Shown: positions 1 to 7,794 of the stretch, piece after piece
How positions within the stretch are numbered: the stretch's first letter is position 1
Layout of the letters: every line of letters begins with the position of its first letter
NCBI RefSeq assembly: GCF_020532725.1
Contig: NZ_JAJAVC010000006.1
Coordinates: 682,001 to 746,000, forward strand
Source of the DNA: Methylobacillus arboreus
GTDB lineage: Bacteria; Pseudomonadota; Gammaproteobacteria; Burkholderiales; Methylophilaceae
DNA: 64,000 nt
Direction of reading: 5' to 3'
Notes under the pieces: generated by a model
Databases searched by the model: none
The model's input: only the letters and a program-made list of their open reading frames with translations
What the model was told of the DNA's origin: nothing
Program-made: the position numbers and the translations under genes

Positions 1-547
1 ATTGCGGCAGCCTGGTTTGCTTGCCGTGCTTGGGCACATAGTCGGAATCGGCCACTCGCTGGAAACGGTGGACATAGCGCGAGCAGTTGACAAACAATTC
101 CTTGACCTTGACGCGCACCACCATCTCGGCCTCGGCATACTCCGCCATTAACGGGTCATCGCGGTCTATGCTCGCATCGCCATGGATACGGATACGGTGC
201 GGGACTTCAAAGTCGATCAGCAGCATGCCGATCTGCCTGTTGCGCGTGATGTTACCCATAGACAGGAACATGCCGTTACCGTCATAGCTCGGGTAGGCCA
301 GCGTGTGCTCGTCCAGCACCTTGATAAAGCCGCGGCTGCCGCCCTTGTAAGAACAAGTGGGATAGCCTCGGTGGTCTATGGTGCTGAGGAAAAACATATC
401 CCGGCTTTCTATGAAGGCCTTGTGCACGTCTTCTATCTGCGGACTGACAATATTGTTATGGACTGCGGCCGCCAGCTTGACCGTGTCGAAATCCTGCTGC
501 AAGGCCAGATGCTGCGGCCCGTACAATTCTTCCTGTTGTTTATCCAA
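1..547 (-). CDS. Pyridoxamine 5'-phosphate oxidase-like flavoprotein (3' end outside window)
   Basis: The reading frame is open from a TTG at 547 to the window edge (182 codons), so the C-terminus is missing. TTG is chosen because a strong ribosome-binding site (AAAGGAGGAG) lies just upstream and no ATG is available there. The fold resembles the split-barrel FMN-binding family: an N-terminal helix, then a segment around residues 50-62 (MFFLSTIDHRGYPTCSYKG) typical of the flavin-site beta strands, then a later strand reading IGMLLIDFEVPHRIRIHG. Family members use FMN or F420 to oxidise or reduce small molecules, or act as haem or pyridoxamine oxidases; the substrate cannot be read from sequence. 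It starts 16 nt after the EamA exporter gene and is probably the last or a late gene of the six-gene operon read from 5302. Confidence 0.75.
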   Translation of the reverse strand, partial: MDKQQEELYGPQHLALQQDFDTVKLAAAVHNNIVSPQIEDVHKAFIESRDMFFLSTIDHRGYPTCSYKGGSRGFIKVLDEHTLAYPSYDGNGMFLSMGNITRNRQIGMLLIDFEVPHRIRIHGDASIDRDDPLMAEYAEAEMVVRVKVKELFVNCSRYVHRFQRVADSDYVPKHGKQTRLPQ

Positions 548-563
548 TGCTGGTCTCCTCCTT

Positions 564-1496
564 TCAGGCCACTCTGGCTGGCTTCAGCAGTTTGACTCTC
601 ACCTCGGCCAGGTACACCCCGCCAAGGCCCAGCACCAATGCCAGGCCATGATGGAAAAGGAAGGGCTCGCCGAGAATGAGCACGGCAAATAAAGCCCCCA
701 ATGCCGGCACCAGGCATGGGAACAGGCTGGCGCGAGATGGGCCTATCAGTTCCACGCCACGCATATAGGCCAGTTGGGCGGTGAGCGTAGGGCCAAATGT
801 CACGAATAACAGAATCCACCAGCCGGTGGCATTGGGCCAATAGGTGTAGCCTGCCATTGCTTCGGCCAGCAATAACGGCAAGGCTGTAACCAAGCCGCCT
901 ATGGACATGCCGAAAAAGAACACCAATGCCGGCATGACAGGGCGCTTGCGGATGGAAAGCGTGTAGGCCGCATATAGCAGGCAAGCCAGGATGATGGCAA
1001 TATCGCCCAGGTTGAAGGAAAGCCCGGCCAGGGTTTCCAGCCTGCCCTGCGAGGCAATCAGCACCATTCCGCACAACGCCATGATCATGCCCGCCACGCT
1101 GGCACTGCTGATCTGCTCTTTGAAGAAAAGCCAAGCGCCCAGCATGATGAACGGCGGCATCGAGGTTTGTAGCAGCGTGATATTGACGGCTGTGGTCTTG
1201 TAGGCAGCAAGGTAGAACAAGGCGCTGAAACCAGTAAAGCCGGCAAAACCTAGCCACAGGAAGCGCCGCCAGTTAGCACGCAATAGTGGCCATTCCCGCC
1301 TTATCGGCTGCTGCAGGAAAAAAGCCAACACCGCACATACAATCAGCCAGCGCAGCAATACCAGGCTCATGGGCGAGATATTCCCCGTGGCCAACTTGGC
1401 CGCCACCGCATTGCAGCCCCATATCGACGCGGTATAGAGCAGGAGCAGGATGGGGCTATGCCACAGTTTCCGGCAGGCTGCTTGCAAATGCCTCAT
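564..1496 (-). CDS. EamA/DMT-family inner-membrane transporter
   Basis: The product has 310 residues and about ten predicted transmembrane helices in two five-helix halves, each an EamA repeat. The first starts near residue 16 (LLLLYTASIWGCNAVAAKLA) and the second near 160. DMT-superfamily EamA proteins typically export amino acids, their derivatives or other small metabolites across the inner membrane. Its ATG overlaps the stop of the upstream monooxygenase-like gene by four bases (ATGA), which suggests translational coupling. Inside this oxidative tailoring cluster it is best read as the exporter of the finished product. The substrate is inferred from context only. Confidence 0.88.
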   Translation of the reverse strand: MRHLQAACRKLWHSPILLLLYTASIWGCNAVAAKLATGNISPMSLVLLRWLIVCAVLAFFLQQPIRREWPLLRANWRRFLWLGFAGFTGFSALFYLAAYKTTAVNITLLQTSMPPFIMLGAWLFFKEQISSASVAGMIMALCGMVLIASQGRLETLAGLSFNLGDIAIILACLLYAAYTLSIRKRPVMPALVFFFGMSIGGLVTALPLLLAEAMAGYTYWPNATGWWILLFVTFGPTLTAQLAYMRGVELIGPSRASLFPCLVPALGALFAVLILGEPFLFHHGLALVLGLGGVYLAEVRVKLLKPARVA

Positions 1497-2743
1497 GGCT
1501 GGTACTGGCTGCTCACGGCAGCCTGGGGTCGGCCGGCAACGTTGCCGCGCTCGTCTGTTGTCTGGAACAGGTGCCTGGTCAATTTCCTCGAGGTATATCC
1601 CGCTCCCAGTGCAAAACGCATCAACGGCCCGAAATTGTTCGCGGTAGAAGGGCCGGCAAAGTAGATGCCAGGCACTGAAGACTCGAAGTTCGCGCTCAGC
1701 CTGGGCGTATTGCCTATGGTTCGCATCTGTAGGCGGATTTCCGGGCTGAGAAAGCTGATGCTGCCGAGATCGGCTTTATAACCCGTGGCAGCGACCACAT
1801 GGTCCACCTCAAGTTCGCTGATCTTGTCACTGGCGTCGACAAAATACAGGCTGGCCTTGTCCTGGGTCGAGCTAGCCGAGAACAGCCGTTGCCCGAGCAT
1901 GACGGGCACCTTGTCGAGACGTTCCTGTATGAACCAGGCGCCCGAAGGCCCGAGGAAATCCTTGGTAATCCGGATACGGGCCTGGTCTGGCAGGTAGCGG
2001 AACAAACCGGGAGCGGAAGCGCACAATAAATTCTTCCATCCCGGCCCCAAGCCCGACATGGGCGCCAATAGACGGCTCAGCATCCCGCGCGTACGGCCTT
2101 CCTTCTGGTTGAAATTGAGCGTTTTGCGGCGTGCAACCAGGGTGGGACGTGCGCCCACTTCATTCAACAGCACCGCCATGTCGATGGCGGAAGACCCGCT
2201 GCCGATGATGGCAACATCCTTGCCCGCGAACTTGGCAAGGTCATGGTGTTCCGCGCTATGCGAATAATGCTCGCTATGCAGCGACTTCAACGGAGCAGGC
2301 ACATAACGGAAATAGTCTATGCCAACAGCCAGAACCACCTTGCCGGAGGTGAAGCGTTCCCCGTTGTCCAGCGTGAGTTCAAAACCCTCGCGCAACTTCT
2401 GCAGCGAAACCAACTTGGCTTCTTCCAGTTGCGGCGCGAAGCGTTGCTGGAACGCCATGCCGTATTGGGTGAACAACTCCAGCGAAATAGGCAGGCCTTC
2501 ATCTTCATAGGGCAGACCATGCTGCCTGCAGTAGTCCTTAAGGCTAAACTTGCGCTCAGGATCGAACAGCGTGGCGGAAAGTCCGGCTGACTTCAAGTGC
2601 ATCCCCTTGGGCATATGCGTGCGCCAAGTATGCATAGGACTGCCCACTATCCTGAACCCCAGCCCCAGGTGCTTGAGATGCGCCGCAATTGAAAGGCCGT
2701 ATGGCCCGGCCCCGACAATGGTGATCTCGGTGGATGAACTCAT
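1493..2743 (-). CDS. FAD/NAD(P)-dependent monooxygenase-like protein
   Basis: The product has 416 residues from the ATG at 2743, which follows AGGAGA; an upstream in-frame extension of 50 codons is Arg/His-rich and unlikely to be translated. The FAD-binding Rossmann motif is at residues 9-14 (GAGPYG) and a second dinucleotide motif is in the middle (GSGSSA). A C-terminal segment reading GIYFAGPSTANNFGP closes the FAD site. The layout matches class B flavin monooxygenases and the lysine/ornithine N-hydroxylase clan, so the likely reaction is NADPH- and O2-dependent oxygenation of an amine or other nucleophile. Reductase-only relatives exist. The gene lies 2 nt after the nucleotidyltransferase fusion and overlaps the exporter gene by 4 nt. 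Confidence 0.82.
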   Translation of the reverse strand: MSSSTEITIVGAGPYGLSIAAHLKHLGLGFRIVGSPMHTWRTHMPKGMHLKSAGLSATLFDPERKFSLKDYCRQHGLPYEDEGLPISLELFTQYGMAFQQRFAPQLEEAKLVSLQKLREGFELTLDNGERFTSGKVVLAVGIDYFRYVPAPLKSLHSEHYSHSAEHHDLAKFAGKDVAIIGSGSSAIDMAVLLNEVGARPTLVARRKTLNFNQKEGRTRGMLSRLLAPMSGLGPGWKNLLCASAPGLFRYLPDQARIRITKDFLGPSGAWFIQERLDKVPVMLGQRLFSASSTQDKASLYFVDASDKISELEVDHVVAATGYKADLGSISFLSPEIRLQMRTIGNTPRLSANFESSVPGIYFAGPSTANNFGPLMRFALGAGYTSRKLTRHLFQTTDERGNVAGRPQAAVSSQYQP

Positions 2744-2745
2744 TG

Positions 2746-3948
2746 CTATCTCCTGTTGATGCTGTTGTTTTTGAATAAATAGCCGGTGGGGAACATGAAA
2801 TCCTGCCCTGCGCGGGTAGCCGCCAGGAATGCCTCTATGGTGGGCGTGGTATAGCCGACGGCGCCTTCGCGAATGGCAGTGGCGGAAATGCAATCCGATC
2901 GTACTACCGGGTAAGGATGGATACCGCCCGACAGCTCGAAAATATTGCGCACCCAGATTCCCCCAACATCACTGCCGTGTATGCCGTGAAAGGGGGTATC
3001 GGGAGGCTGCCCTGCCTTGATCCTGTCGAGCACGGCGAAGAAACCGCCCTGGTCGTAAATTCCCGGCCAGTCCAGAACCTCCACCTTGTCCTGGAGCCCG
3101 GCATCGCGGATGGCCGCCTGCAACAATTGCTGGCGTACCTCGTACTCATAGAACTTGCGGCCTGTGGGAAAGTAGTTTTTGTAAGGATCGGCCAGCGCGG
3201 TTTTGCTGTATACGCGCATACCGCCCTCTTCGGCCATAGAGAGTTCGCCCTGCTCCAAGGCTACCCGGTGTAGCTTGGGCACCGTGGTCGGGTGCAGGTA
3301 GACCTTGCTCAGCCCTCGCTGTTGTATTGCTTGTTGCAGGAGTTTGATATGGGTCTTGTGGATAGGATTGAAACTACCAAAAAATACGCCAACCCCGCTT
3401 TTCGGATAAAACACCGAGCGGAAATCGGACAATATGCCCAATCCCAGGTAGCCGCATAGCAGCAAAGCCGGCAACAATCCCAGATAAAGCAGGGGTTGGA
3501 ACGCCAATGCCAGCGTAACAAGCACGGAGGCTCCGGCAAAAGCCATCAGCGAATTTCCCACCCGGTCTCCCCAGCCCTTATAGGCGGCGGCTATCGCCAA
3601 GGCCTGCAGGCCGCTGGAAGCCAGTACCAAGAGCAGAATGCCTCCCGCTGAAACAGCGTCGGCGCCTGCTCCCGCATTGATCAGCAAGACCAACGGCACA
3701 TGCCACAGCGTCCGCAGGAAACGGGCAGGAGTCAGCAATCCCAGCTTGAGGTTGATCCTGTCTTCGAAGGCCAGTATCCACTTGATATAAACTGGCACGG
3801 CATGCAGGGCAAGCGCTATGCCTATGGCGCCCATCAGCAATGTCGTCACCACTCCTAGCGACTGCGGGGCAAACGCCAGGAAAGGGATAGCGAATGTCAG
3901 GCCTGCATATATCCTGGAACGATGCATGGTCAAAAGAGTTTTGATCAT
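2746..3948 (-). CDS. Membrane-anchored NMNAT-like nucleotidyltransferase
   Basis: The product has 400 residues. Roughly residues 1-185 contain several hydrophobic spans (for example IYAGLTFAIPFLAFAPQSLG and LYLGLLPALLLCGYLGLGIL). They are followed directly by a nucleotidyltransferase domain. Its first motif, VFFGSFNPIHKTHIKLL near residues 187-203, matches GxFxPxHxxH of the NadD/NMNAT/cytidylyltransferase superfamily. A late ISATAIRE segment matches the ISxTxIR motif that binds the nucleotide triphosphate. Both catalytic signatures look intact, so transfer of AMP or CMP from a nucleotide triphosphate is expected. NadD itself has no membrane part and is about half this size, so a housekeeping NAD role is unlikely. 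RBS AGGGAGG precedes the ATG and overlaps the end of the acetyltransferase gene. Confidence 0.75.
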   Translation of the reverse strand: MIKTLLTMHRSRIYAGLTFAIPFLAFAPQSLGVVTTLLMGAIGIALALHAVPVYIKWILAFEDRINLKLGLLTPARFLRTLWHVPLVLLINAGAGADAVSAGGILLLVLASSGLQALAIAAAYKGWGDRVGNSLMAFAGASVLVTLALAFQPLLYLGLLPALLLCGYLGLGILSDFRSVFYPKSGVGVFFGSFNPIHKTHIKLLQQAIQQRGLSKVYLHPTTVPKLHRVALEQGELSMAEEGGMRVYSKTALADPYKNYFPTGRKFYEYEVRQQLLQAAIRDAGLQDKVEVLDWPGIYDQGGFFAVLDRIKAGQPPDTPFHGIHGSDVGGIWVRNIFELSGGIHPYPVVRSDCISATAIREGAVGYTTPTIEAFLAATRAGQDFMFPTGYLFKNNSINRR

Positions 3949-3959
3949 GATGGGCCTCC

Positions 3960-4463
3960 CTAGCGTCTGGTCATGGCGATATGGGGAATCCGGTCTTCAA
4001 TATACGGTTCTCCTTCTTCTTCAAAACCCAGCTTGCTGTAGAAATTCTTCAGATACAGCTGGGAGGAAATACATACGGGCACACCGTTTCGTATTGAATC
4101 AAGGTATTCAAGGCCCAGGCTCAGCAGCAGCTTGCCTGCACTGCCGCCGCGCAATTCCTTTTTGAGCACTACCCTGCCCAGGCTGTAGCAGCCTGGCTTG
4201 AACAAGCCCACCGGGACTATGCGTAGGTAAGCCACCAGATCGTTGCCAAGGTAGCCCATGAGATGGGTGCAATGGCTATCCTTGCCATCTATATCCGTGT
4301 AGGGCACGTCCTGCTCCACGATAAAGATGCTTTCCCGCAATGCAAGGATGGCGTAAAGCTCCTGTACCGATAGCGCTTCGAACGTGCTAAACCGCCAGAC
4401 AATCTTGTCTGCGTTATCTTCAGTGAAAGCAGCCTGGGTCATTTGCTGATTGAATGCGTCCAT
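3960..4463 (-). CDS. ElaA-like GNAT acetyltransferase
   Basis: The product has 167 residues. The LRESIFIVEQDVPYTDIDGK stretch (residues 42-61), the SLGRVVL strand, the RGGSAGKLLL acetyl-CoA pyrophosphate loop and the C-terminal FYSKLGFEEEGEPYIEDRIP match the ElaA branch of the GNAT fold. GNAT enzymes transfer an acyl group from acyl-CoA to an amine. The acceptor is not identifiable. The gene lies 26 nt after the oxygenase gene and 11 nt before the nucleotidyltransferase gene, so it is part of one transcript. Because it sits near a LuxR gene I compared it with LuxI synthases, which share a distant fold. The ElaA-type C-terminus argues against that reading. Confidence 0.8.
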   Translation of the reverse strand: MDAFNQQMTQAAFTEDNADKIVWRFSTFEALSVQELYAILALRESIFIVEQDVPYTDIDGKDSHCTHLMGYLGNDLVAYLRIVPVGLFKPGCYSLGRVVLKKELRGGSAGKLLLSLGLEYLDSIRNGVPVCISSQLYLKNFYSKLGFEEEGEPYIEDRIPHIAMTRR

Positions 4464-4489
4464 ATGCTCAACCTTCGGTGATTCAAGGG

Positions 4490-5302
4490 TTATACAACGG
4501 CAGACATGCCATAGAGCAGGTCTGCAGTCAGGCCGTAATCGGCCACTGCAGTCGCCTGGAAAGCCAGGTTGACCACCGAGCGGCGGTCGCCTGCGTTTTT
4601 TAGCGGCGATACTCGGTGCAGGTTGATATCCGCACGCAGGAGGTAGGCATCGCCGCTCTTGTGTTCATGGCGGTCCACCATGCCGTTCTCTTCCGCCCAG
4701 GCGATCAGGTCCTGGATATTCTCGTCCGGCTTGCGGTTCTTGCGCCTGCAAAGGTCCAGCCAGTTGGAGATGAATTCAACCTCGCCGCCCGCTTGTTCCG
4801 GTGGGGTTTCAGCAAAGAGGATGAGTGCGTAGGCAGGATCGTCCAGGTGCCAGCCGTGGGTGTCGCCATTGTTGTGCAGAAAGTTGGCTACCATGTACTC
4901 CTCGGGATGGGTGCATGTATAGATAGGACGGCCAGTGATCTGCTCCACGCAGTTCCTGAGCGCGTAATGATGGTACAAGCTGTAAAGCGCGGGAGAATGC
5001 GACTTGATAAGGCCGCCCCCGGCCACCGAAAGCTTGCGCGGCGTGAGATAGCCAGGCATCTCGAATCTCTTACGGCTAGCCAATTGCTCCAGCTGTTCCA
5101 TTTCCTCGCGAAAAACCGCCAATGCCTCCTGCGAAAGCAAGGAAGACAACTTCACGTATCCGCAACGCGCAAATTGGTCGCGCATGTCCAGCAGTTCATC
5201 CTGCCCAAAAACCTTGGGCGTGATGAGGTCGTATAGTTCGGCCTTTCTGGCAACATTAATGAAGTCGCCGGGTTGGTTCAGTGCAGCCATAGTGTTTTGC
5301 AC
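4490..5302 (-). CDS. 2-oxoglutarate/Fe(II)-dependent oxygenase
   Basis: The product has 270 residues. The iron site is visible as HGWHLDDPAYAL (HxD facial-triad part, residues about 148-159) and a distal His in LRADINLHRVSPL. RRSVVNLAF supplies the Arg/Ser that usually grips 2-oxoglutarate. The expected chemistry is hydroxylation, desaturation or another C-H oxidation of a small substrate. The conserved core resembles free-amino-acid hydroxylases and the related radical halogenases; here the carboxylate ligand Asp is present, which favours hydroxylation over halogenation. A GTG start at 5302 is chosen because AGGGAGG lies six bases upstream; the next in-frame ATG is at 5290. It is the first gene of the minus-strand operon and faces the lux box. 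Confidence 0.85.
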   Translation of the reverse strand: MQNTMAALNQPGDFINVARKAELYDLITPKVFGQDELLDMRDQFARCGYVKLSSLLSQEALAVFREEMEQLEQLASRKRFEMPGYLTPRKLSVAGGGLIKSHSPALYSLYHHYALRNCVEQITGRPIYTCTHPEEYMVANFLHNNGDTHGWHLDDPAYALILFAETPPEQAGGEVEFISNWLDLCRRKNRKPDENIQDLIAWAEENGMVDRHEHKSGDAYLLRADINLHRVSPLKNAGDRRSVVNLAFQATAVADYGLTADLLYGMSAVV

Positions 5303-5364
5303 AGCATGCCTCCCTTGATACTCAAAAAAGAAGATCGTTGGATTAATTACCTGGACTCTTGAAA

Positions 5365-5386
5365 AAGGCCGCCAATGACGGGCCTT
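5365..5386 (-). terminator. Possible leader attenuator hairpin
   Basis: On the minus strand, AAGGCC and GGCCTT form a 6-bp stem with a 10-base loop, followed by a short T-run (GGCCTTTTTC). It lies between the predicted transcription start near 5422 and the GTG at 5302, so it would sit in the operon leader. The stem is short, so this is a weak call. Confidence 0.35.
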
Positions 5387-5421
5387 AAATTAGTACCGCC
5401 TGGCCTGTGCCAAGTGAAACT

Positions 5422-5475
5422 GCAATTGATTATAGGAAGCGGGGGAAATGAAAAAACCTATCAAATATGACAGGT
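5422..5475 (-). promoter_or_regulatory. LuxR-type promoter of the minus-strand operon
   Basis: A perfect TATAAT occurs on the minus strand at 5434-5429. Its centre is 34 bp from the centre of the lux box (5465.5), which places the start near 5422 and the box at about -43. That is the usual position for a LuxR-type activator overlapping the -35 region. The start site is predicted, not measured. Confidence 0.6.
5456..5475. promoter_or_regulatory. lux box (20-bp inverted repeat)
   Basis: ACCTATCAAATATGACAGGT has arms ACCTATC and GACAGGT with one mismatched pair. It closely resembles the Vibrio fischeri-type lux box (ACCTGT ... ACAGGT). It lies in the divergent intergenic region between the two oxygenase genes, and a LuxR gene lies 2.3 kb away. 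Confidence 0.75.
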
Positions 5476-5509
5476 GAAAGGCAGCAACCAAGCTCTTAAC
5501 ATAGCTCTG
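5456..5509 (+). promoter_or_regulatory. LuxR-type promoter of the plus-strand pair
   Basis: TAACAT at 5497-5502 is a fair -10 hexamer. Its centre is 34 bp from the lux-box centre, exactly mirroring the minus-strand -10. The predicted start is near 5509, about 20 bases before the ATG at 5529. Confidence 0.5.
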
Positions 5510-5528
5510 GCATATATGGAGGATGGCA

Positions 5529-6548
5529 ATGGACGATATCAATTTCACGCAATTGGAAATTCCGGTGATAGACATAGCAAGCCTGCGTGATCCAGACGCT
5601 CCCGTCATTGCCGAGGTTGCCCGGCAGTTAGGGCAAGCCTGCCGGGAAGTGGGGTTCTTCTACATCCGCAATCACGGCATCAGCCCCGAATTGATACGCC
5701 AGACCTTTGCCATGGCGGAAACATTTTTCTCCCAACCGCTGGAAGACAAACTGGAGTATTCGATGGAGCGGCATAGCAAGTGTTTCCGTGGCTACTCCCC
5801 GGTGCTCTCCGAACTAGCCGATGGCAAGCGCAATTCTTACGAGTTAATGGAATTCAGCGTTGATTTCGAACCTGGTGCGCCTGAGGTACAAGCGCGCATG
5901 CCTATGCATGGCCCCAATATATGGCCTGACATTGAAGGCTACCAGCCGGTCTTGACACATTACATAGAAGAAATGAACCGGCTGGGATTCGATCTCATGC
6001 GCGGTATCGCCATTAGCCTGGAGCTAGAGGAAGACTTCTTTTACAAGGCTTTCAACGGCCGCTCATTCTGGCAATTCCGTACCGTCAATTATCCAGAGGC
6101 AGTGGACATTAACCGCATGGCGGAAAAAATGCCGGAACTTGAACAACGCATGAGCGGTATCGAGATCGGCGACCATAATTGTGGCGCCCACACAGACTAC
6201 GGCTGCTTGACCATATTGCTCGCTAACAGCCCGGGCTTGCAGGTATTGGGCAAGAACAACGTCTGGTTTGACGCCCCTGTTATCGAAGATGCCTATATAT
6301 GCAATATCGGCGATATGCTGCAATACTGGTCCAAGGATGCCTACGTCGCAACCAAGCACCGTGTATTGACTGGCACCCCGCGCATCTCCTTGCCGTTCTT
6401 CTTCCAGCCCAATTACGCTACCGTGATTGAGCCGGTGGCAACTGTCCCAGGGCTCGCCGGAAAAGACTATCCCCCTATCCAGTATGGCCCGTATGCCTAC
6501 AGGAACTACCGCGGCATTTATCCCGCCTGCCCAACCTATGAGAACTGA
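5529..6548 (+). CDS. Isopenicillin-N-synthase-like 2OG-Fe(II) oxygenase
   Basis: The product has 339 residues from the ATG at 5529. The ATG two codons earlier (5523) abuts the GGAGG at 5518-5522, so 5529 is the better start. The N-terminal segment (IPVIDIASL, then REVGFFYIRNHGI) is the DIOX_N domain. The C-terminal domain carries the iron ligands in CGAHTDYGCLTILL (HxD) and the distal His in ATKHRVL, with RISLPFFF supplying the RxS that binds 2-oxoglutarate. Relatives include isopenicillin N synthase, ethylene-forming enzyme and gibberellin oxidases, so the sequence fixes the chemistry (Fe/2OG oxidation) but not the substrate. It is the first gene of the plus-strand arm, 13 nt before the amidohydrolase gene. 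Confidence 0.88.
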   Translation: MDDINFTQLEIPVIDIASLRDPDAPVIAEVARQLGQACREVGFFYIRNHGISPELIRQTFAMAETFFSQPLEDKLEYSMERHSKCFRGYSPVLSELADGKRNSYELMEFSVDFEPGAPEVQARMPMHGPNIWPDIEGYQPVLTHYIEEMNRLGFDLMRGIAISLELEEDFFYKAFNGRSFWQFRTVNYPEAVDINRMAEKMPELEQRMSGIEIGDHNCGAHTDYGCLTILLANSPGLQVLGKNNVWFDAPVIEDAYICNIGDMLQYWSKDAYVATKHRVLTGTPRISLPFFFQPNYATVIEPVATVPGLAGKDYPPIQYGPYAYRNYRGIYPACPTYEN

Positions 6549-6561
6549 AAGGTAGGCCATT

Positions 6562-7794
6562 GTGGATCTGATTCCGGAAATTTTAGCCAGCGTTGCAGAG
6601 TTCGAGGGCATACGCCATGTCATACATGCTCATCCGGAAACCGGTTATGAAGAGCATCAAACCAGCGCCCTGATCGCGGACAAGCTCGCGGAATGGGGCC
6701 TTGAAGTGCACCGGGGCATAAGTGGGACAGGCGTAGTGGGAGTACTGCATGGCTATCAGAGCGGAAGATCCATTGGTTTGCGCGCCGATATGGATGCCCT
6801 CAATATGCAGGAGCAAAATGATTTTGCATACCGCTCACGCTACGCTGGCAAAATGCACGCATGTGGACATGACGGCCACGTTGCCATGCTGCTGGCGGCA
6901 GCGAGGCAACTCGCGTTCAAGCCGGACTTCAAAGGGACCGTTAACTTCATTTTTCAGCCGGCGGAGGAAGGCGGCAGCGGCGCGGCAAGGATGATGGAAG
7001 AAGGATTGTTCGAACGCTTTCCCTGCGATGCAATATTTGCCCTCCACAACTGGCCCGGCCTGCCTGCAGGGGAATTCGCCACGCGCCCGGGGCCTATCAT
7101 GGCTTCATGCAATGAATTCAGGATTACTATATACGGCAAGGGCAGCCATGCCGCGATACCCCAGGATGGCGCGGATCCAATACTGACAGCCGCCCATATC
7201 GTCTGCGCCCTGCAATCGGTCGTAACCCGCAACAAACGGCCCATAGACAGTGCTGTGCTTTCTGTCACTCAAATAGAGGCTGGCACCAGCTTCAACATCA
7301 TCCCGGATACCGCCCGGATCGGGGGTACCGTGCGCACGTTCAGCCTTGAGGTGCTGGACATGATGGAGCAACGCATGCAAGAAATCGTCTTGCTGACTGC
7401 CCAGGCGCACGGCTGCAATGCGGACTTCAGTTTCTTACGGCAATCCATGCCTACCATCAACGATGCCACGCAAACCGCTTTTGCCTGCGGCATCATGCGG
7501 CAGGTAGCTGGAGCGGACAAGGTGAACGACGCAGTAGAACCCACCATGGGCGCGGAAGACTTTGCCTACATGCTGGCAAAGAAACCTGGATGTTATGCCT
7601 TTATCGGTAATGGGGCTAAGCCTCGCTCCGGGAATCATGTCTATGGCCTGCATCATCCACGCTATGACTTCAACGATGGCATCATCCCCTTGGGAGCGAG
7701 CTATTGGGTCAAACTGGTGACCGCGTTTCTGGACGACGCCGAGCAACTTTCAGACGCGAATCAACCCATGTTGCAAAGCCTTGATGACGGCTAG
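6562..7794 (+). CDS. M20 family amidohydrolase (hippurate/N-acyl-amino-acid hydrolase type)
   Basis: The product has 410 residues from a GTG at 6562 preceded by AAAGG. Metal-binding and catalytic motifs of the M20D branch are present: RADMDAL, then MHACGHDGHVAMLL (Cys and His ligands), PAEEGGSGAARMM (catalytic and ligand Glu) and a C-terminal MGAEDFAYML with a later LHHPRYDFND. The dimerisation domain sits between about residues 180 and 290. Such enzymes hydrolyse N-acyl or amidino bonds of amino acids (HipO, AbgB, auxin-conjugate hydrolases). In this cluster it may remove an acyl protecting group, perhaps one added by the adjacent-operon GNAT enzyme; that link is inference. The 3' end overlaps the convergent luxR gene by 45 bp. 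Confidence 0.88.
   Translation: MDLIPEILASVAEFEGIRHVIHAHPETGYEEHQTSALIADKLAEWGLEVHRGISGTGVVGVLHGYQSGRSIGLRADMDALNMQEQNDFAYRSRYAGKMHACGHDGHVAMLLAAARQLAFKPDFKGTVNFIFQPAEEGGSGAARMMEEGLFERFPCDAIFALHNWPGLPAGEFATRPGPIMASCNEFRITIYGKGSHAAIPQDGADPILTAAHIVCALQSVVTRNKRPIDSAVLSVTQIEAGTSFNIIPDTARIGGTVRTFSLEVLDMMEQRMQEIVLLTAQAHGCNADFSFLRQSMPTINDATQTAFACGIMRQVAGADKVNDAVEPTMGAEDFAYMLAKKPGCYAFIGNGAKPRSGNHVYGLHHPRYDFNDGIIPLGASYWVKLVTAFLDDAEQLSDANQPMLQSLDDG

Noticed and set aside
433-1257. Long minus-strand frame rich in His and Arg
   Set aside because: It overlaps the EamA and PNPOx-like genes in another frame, has no ribosome-binding site and shows an odd composition.
2744-2893. N-terminal extension of the monooxygenase-like protein
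   Set aside because: It overlaps the upstream gene, is Arg/His-rich and lies before a good ribosome-binding site at the internal ATG.
3960-4463. Acetyltransferase as a LuxI-type autoinducer synthase next to luxR
   Set aside because: The C-terminal FYSKLGFEEEG ... EDRIP pattern and overall motif order fit ElaA-like GNAT proteins; the LuxI-specific residues are not evident.
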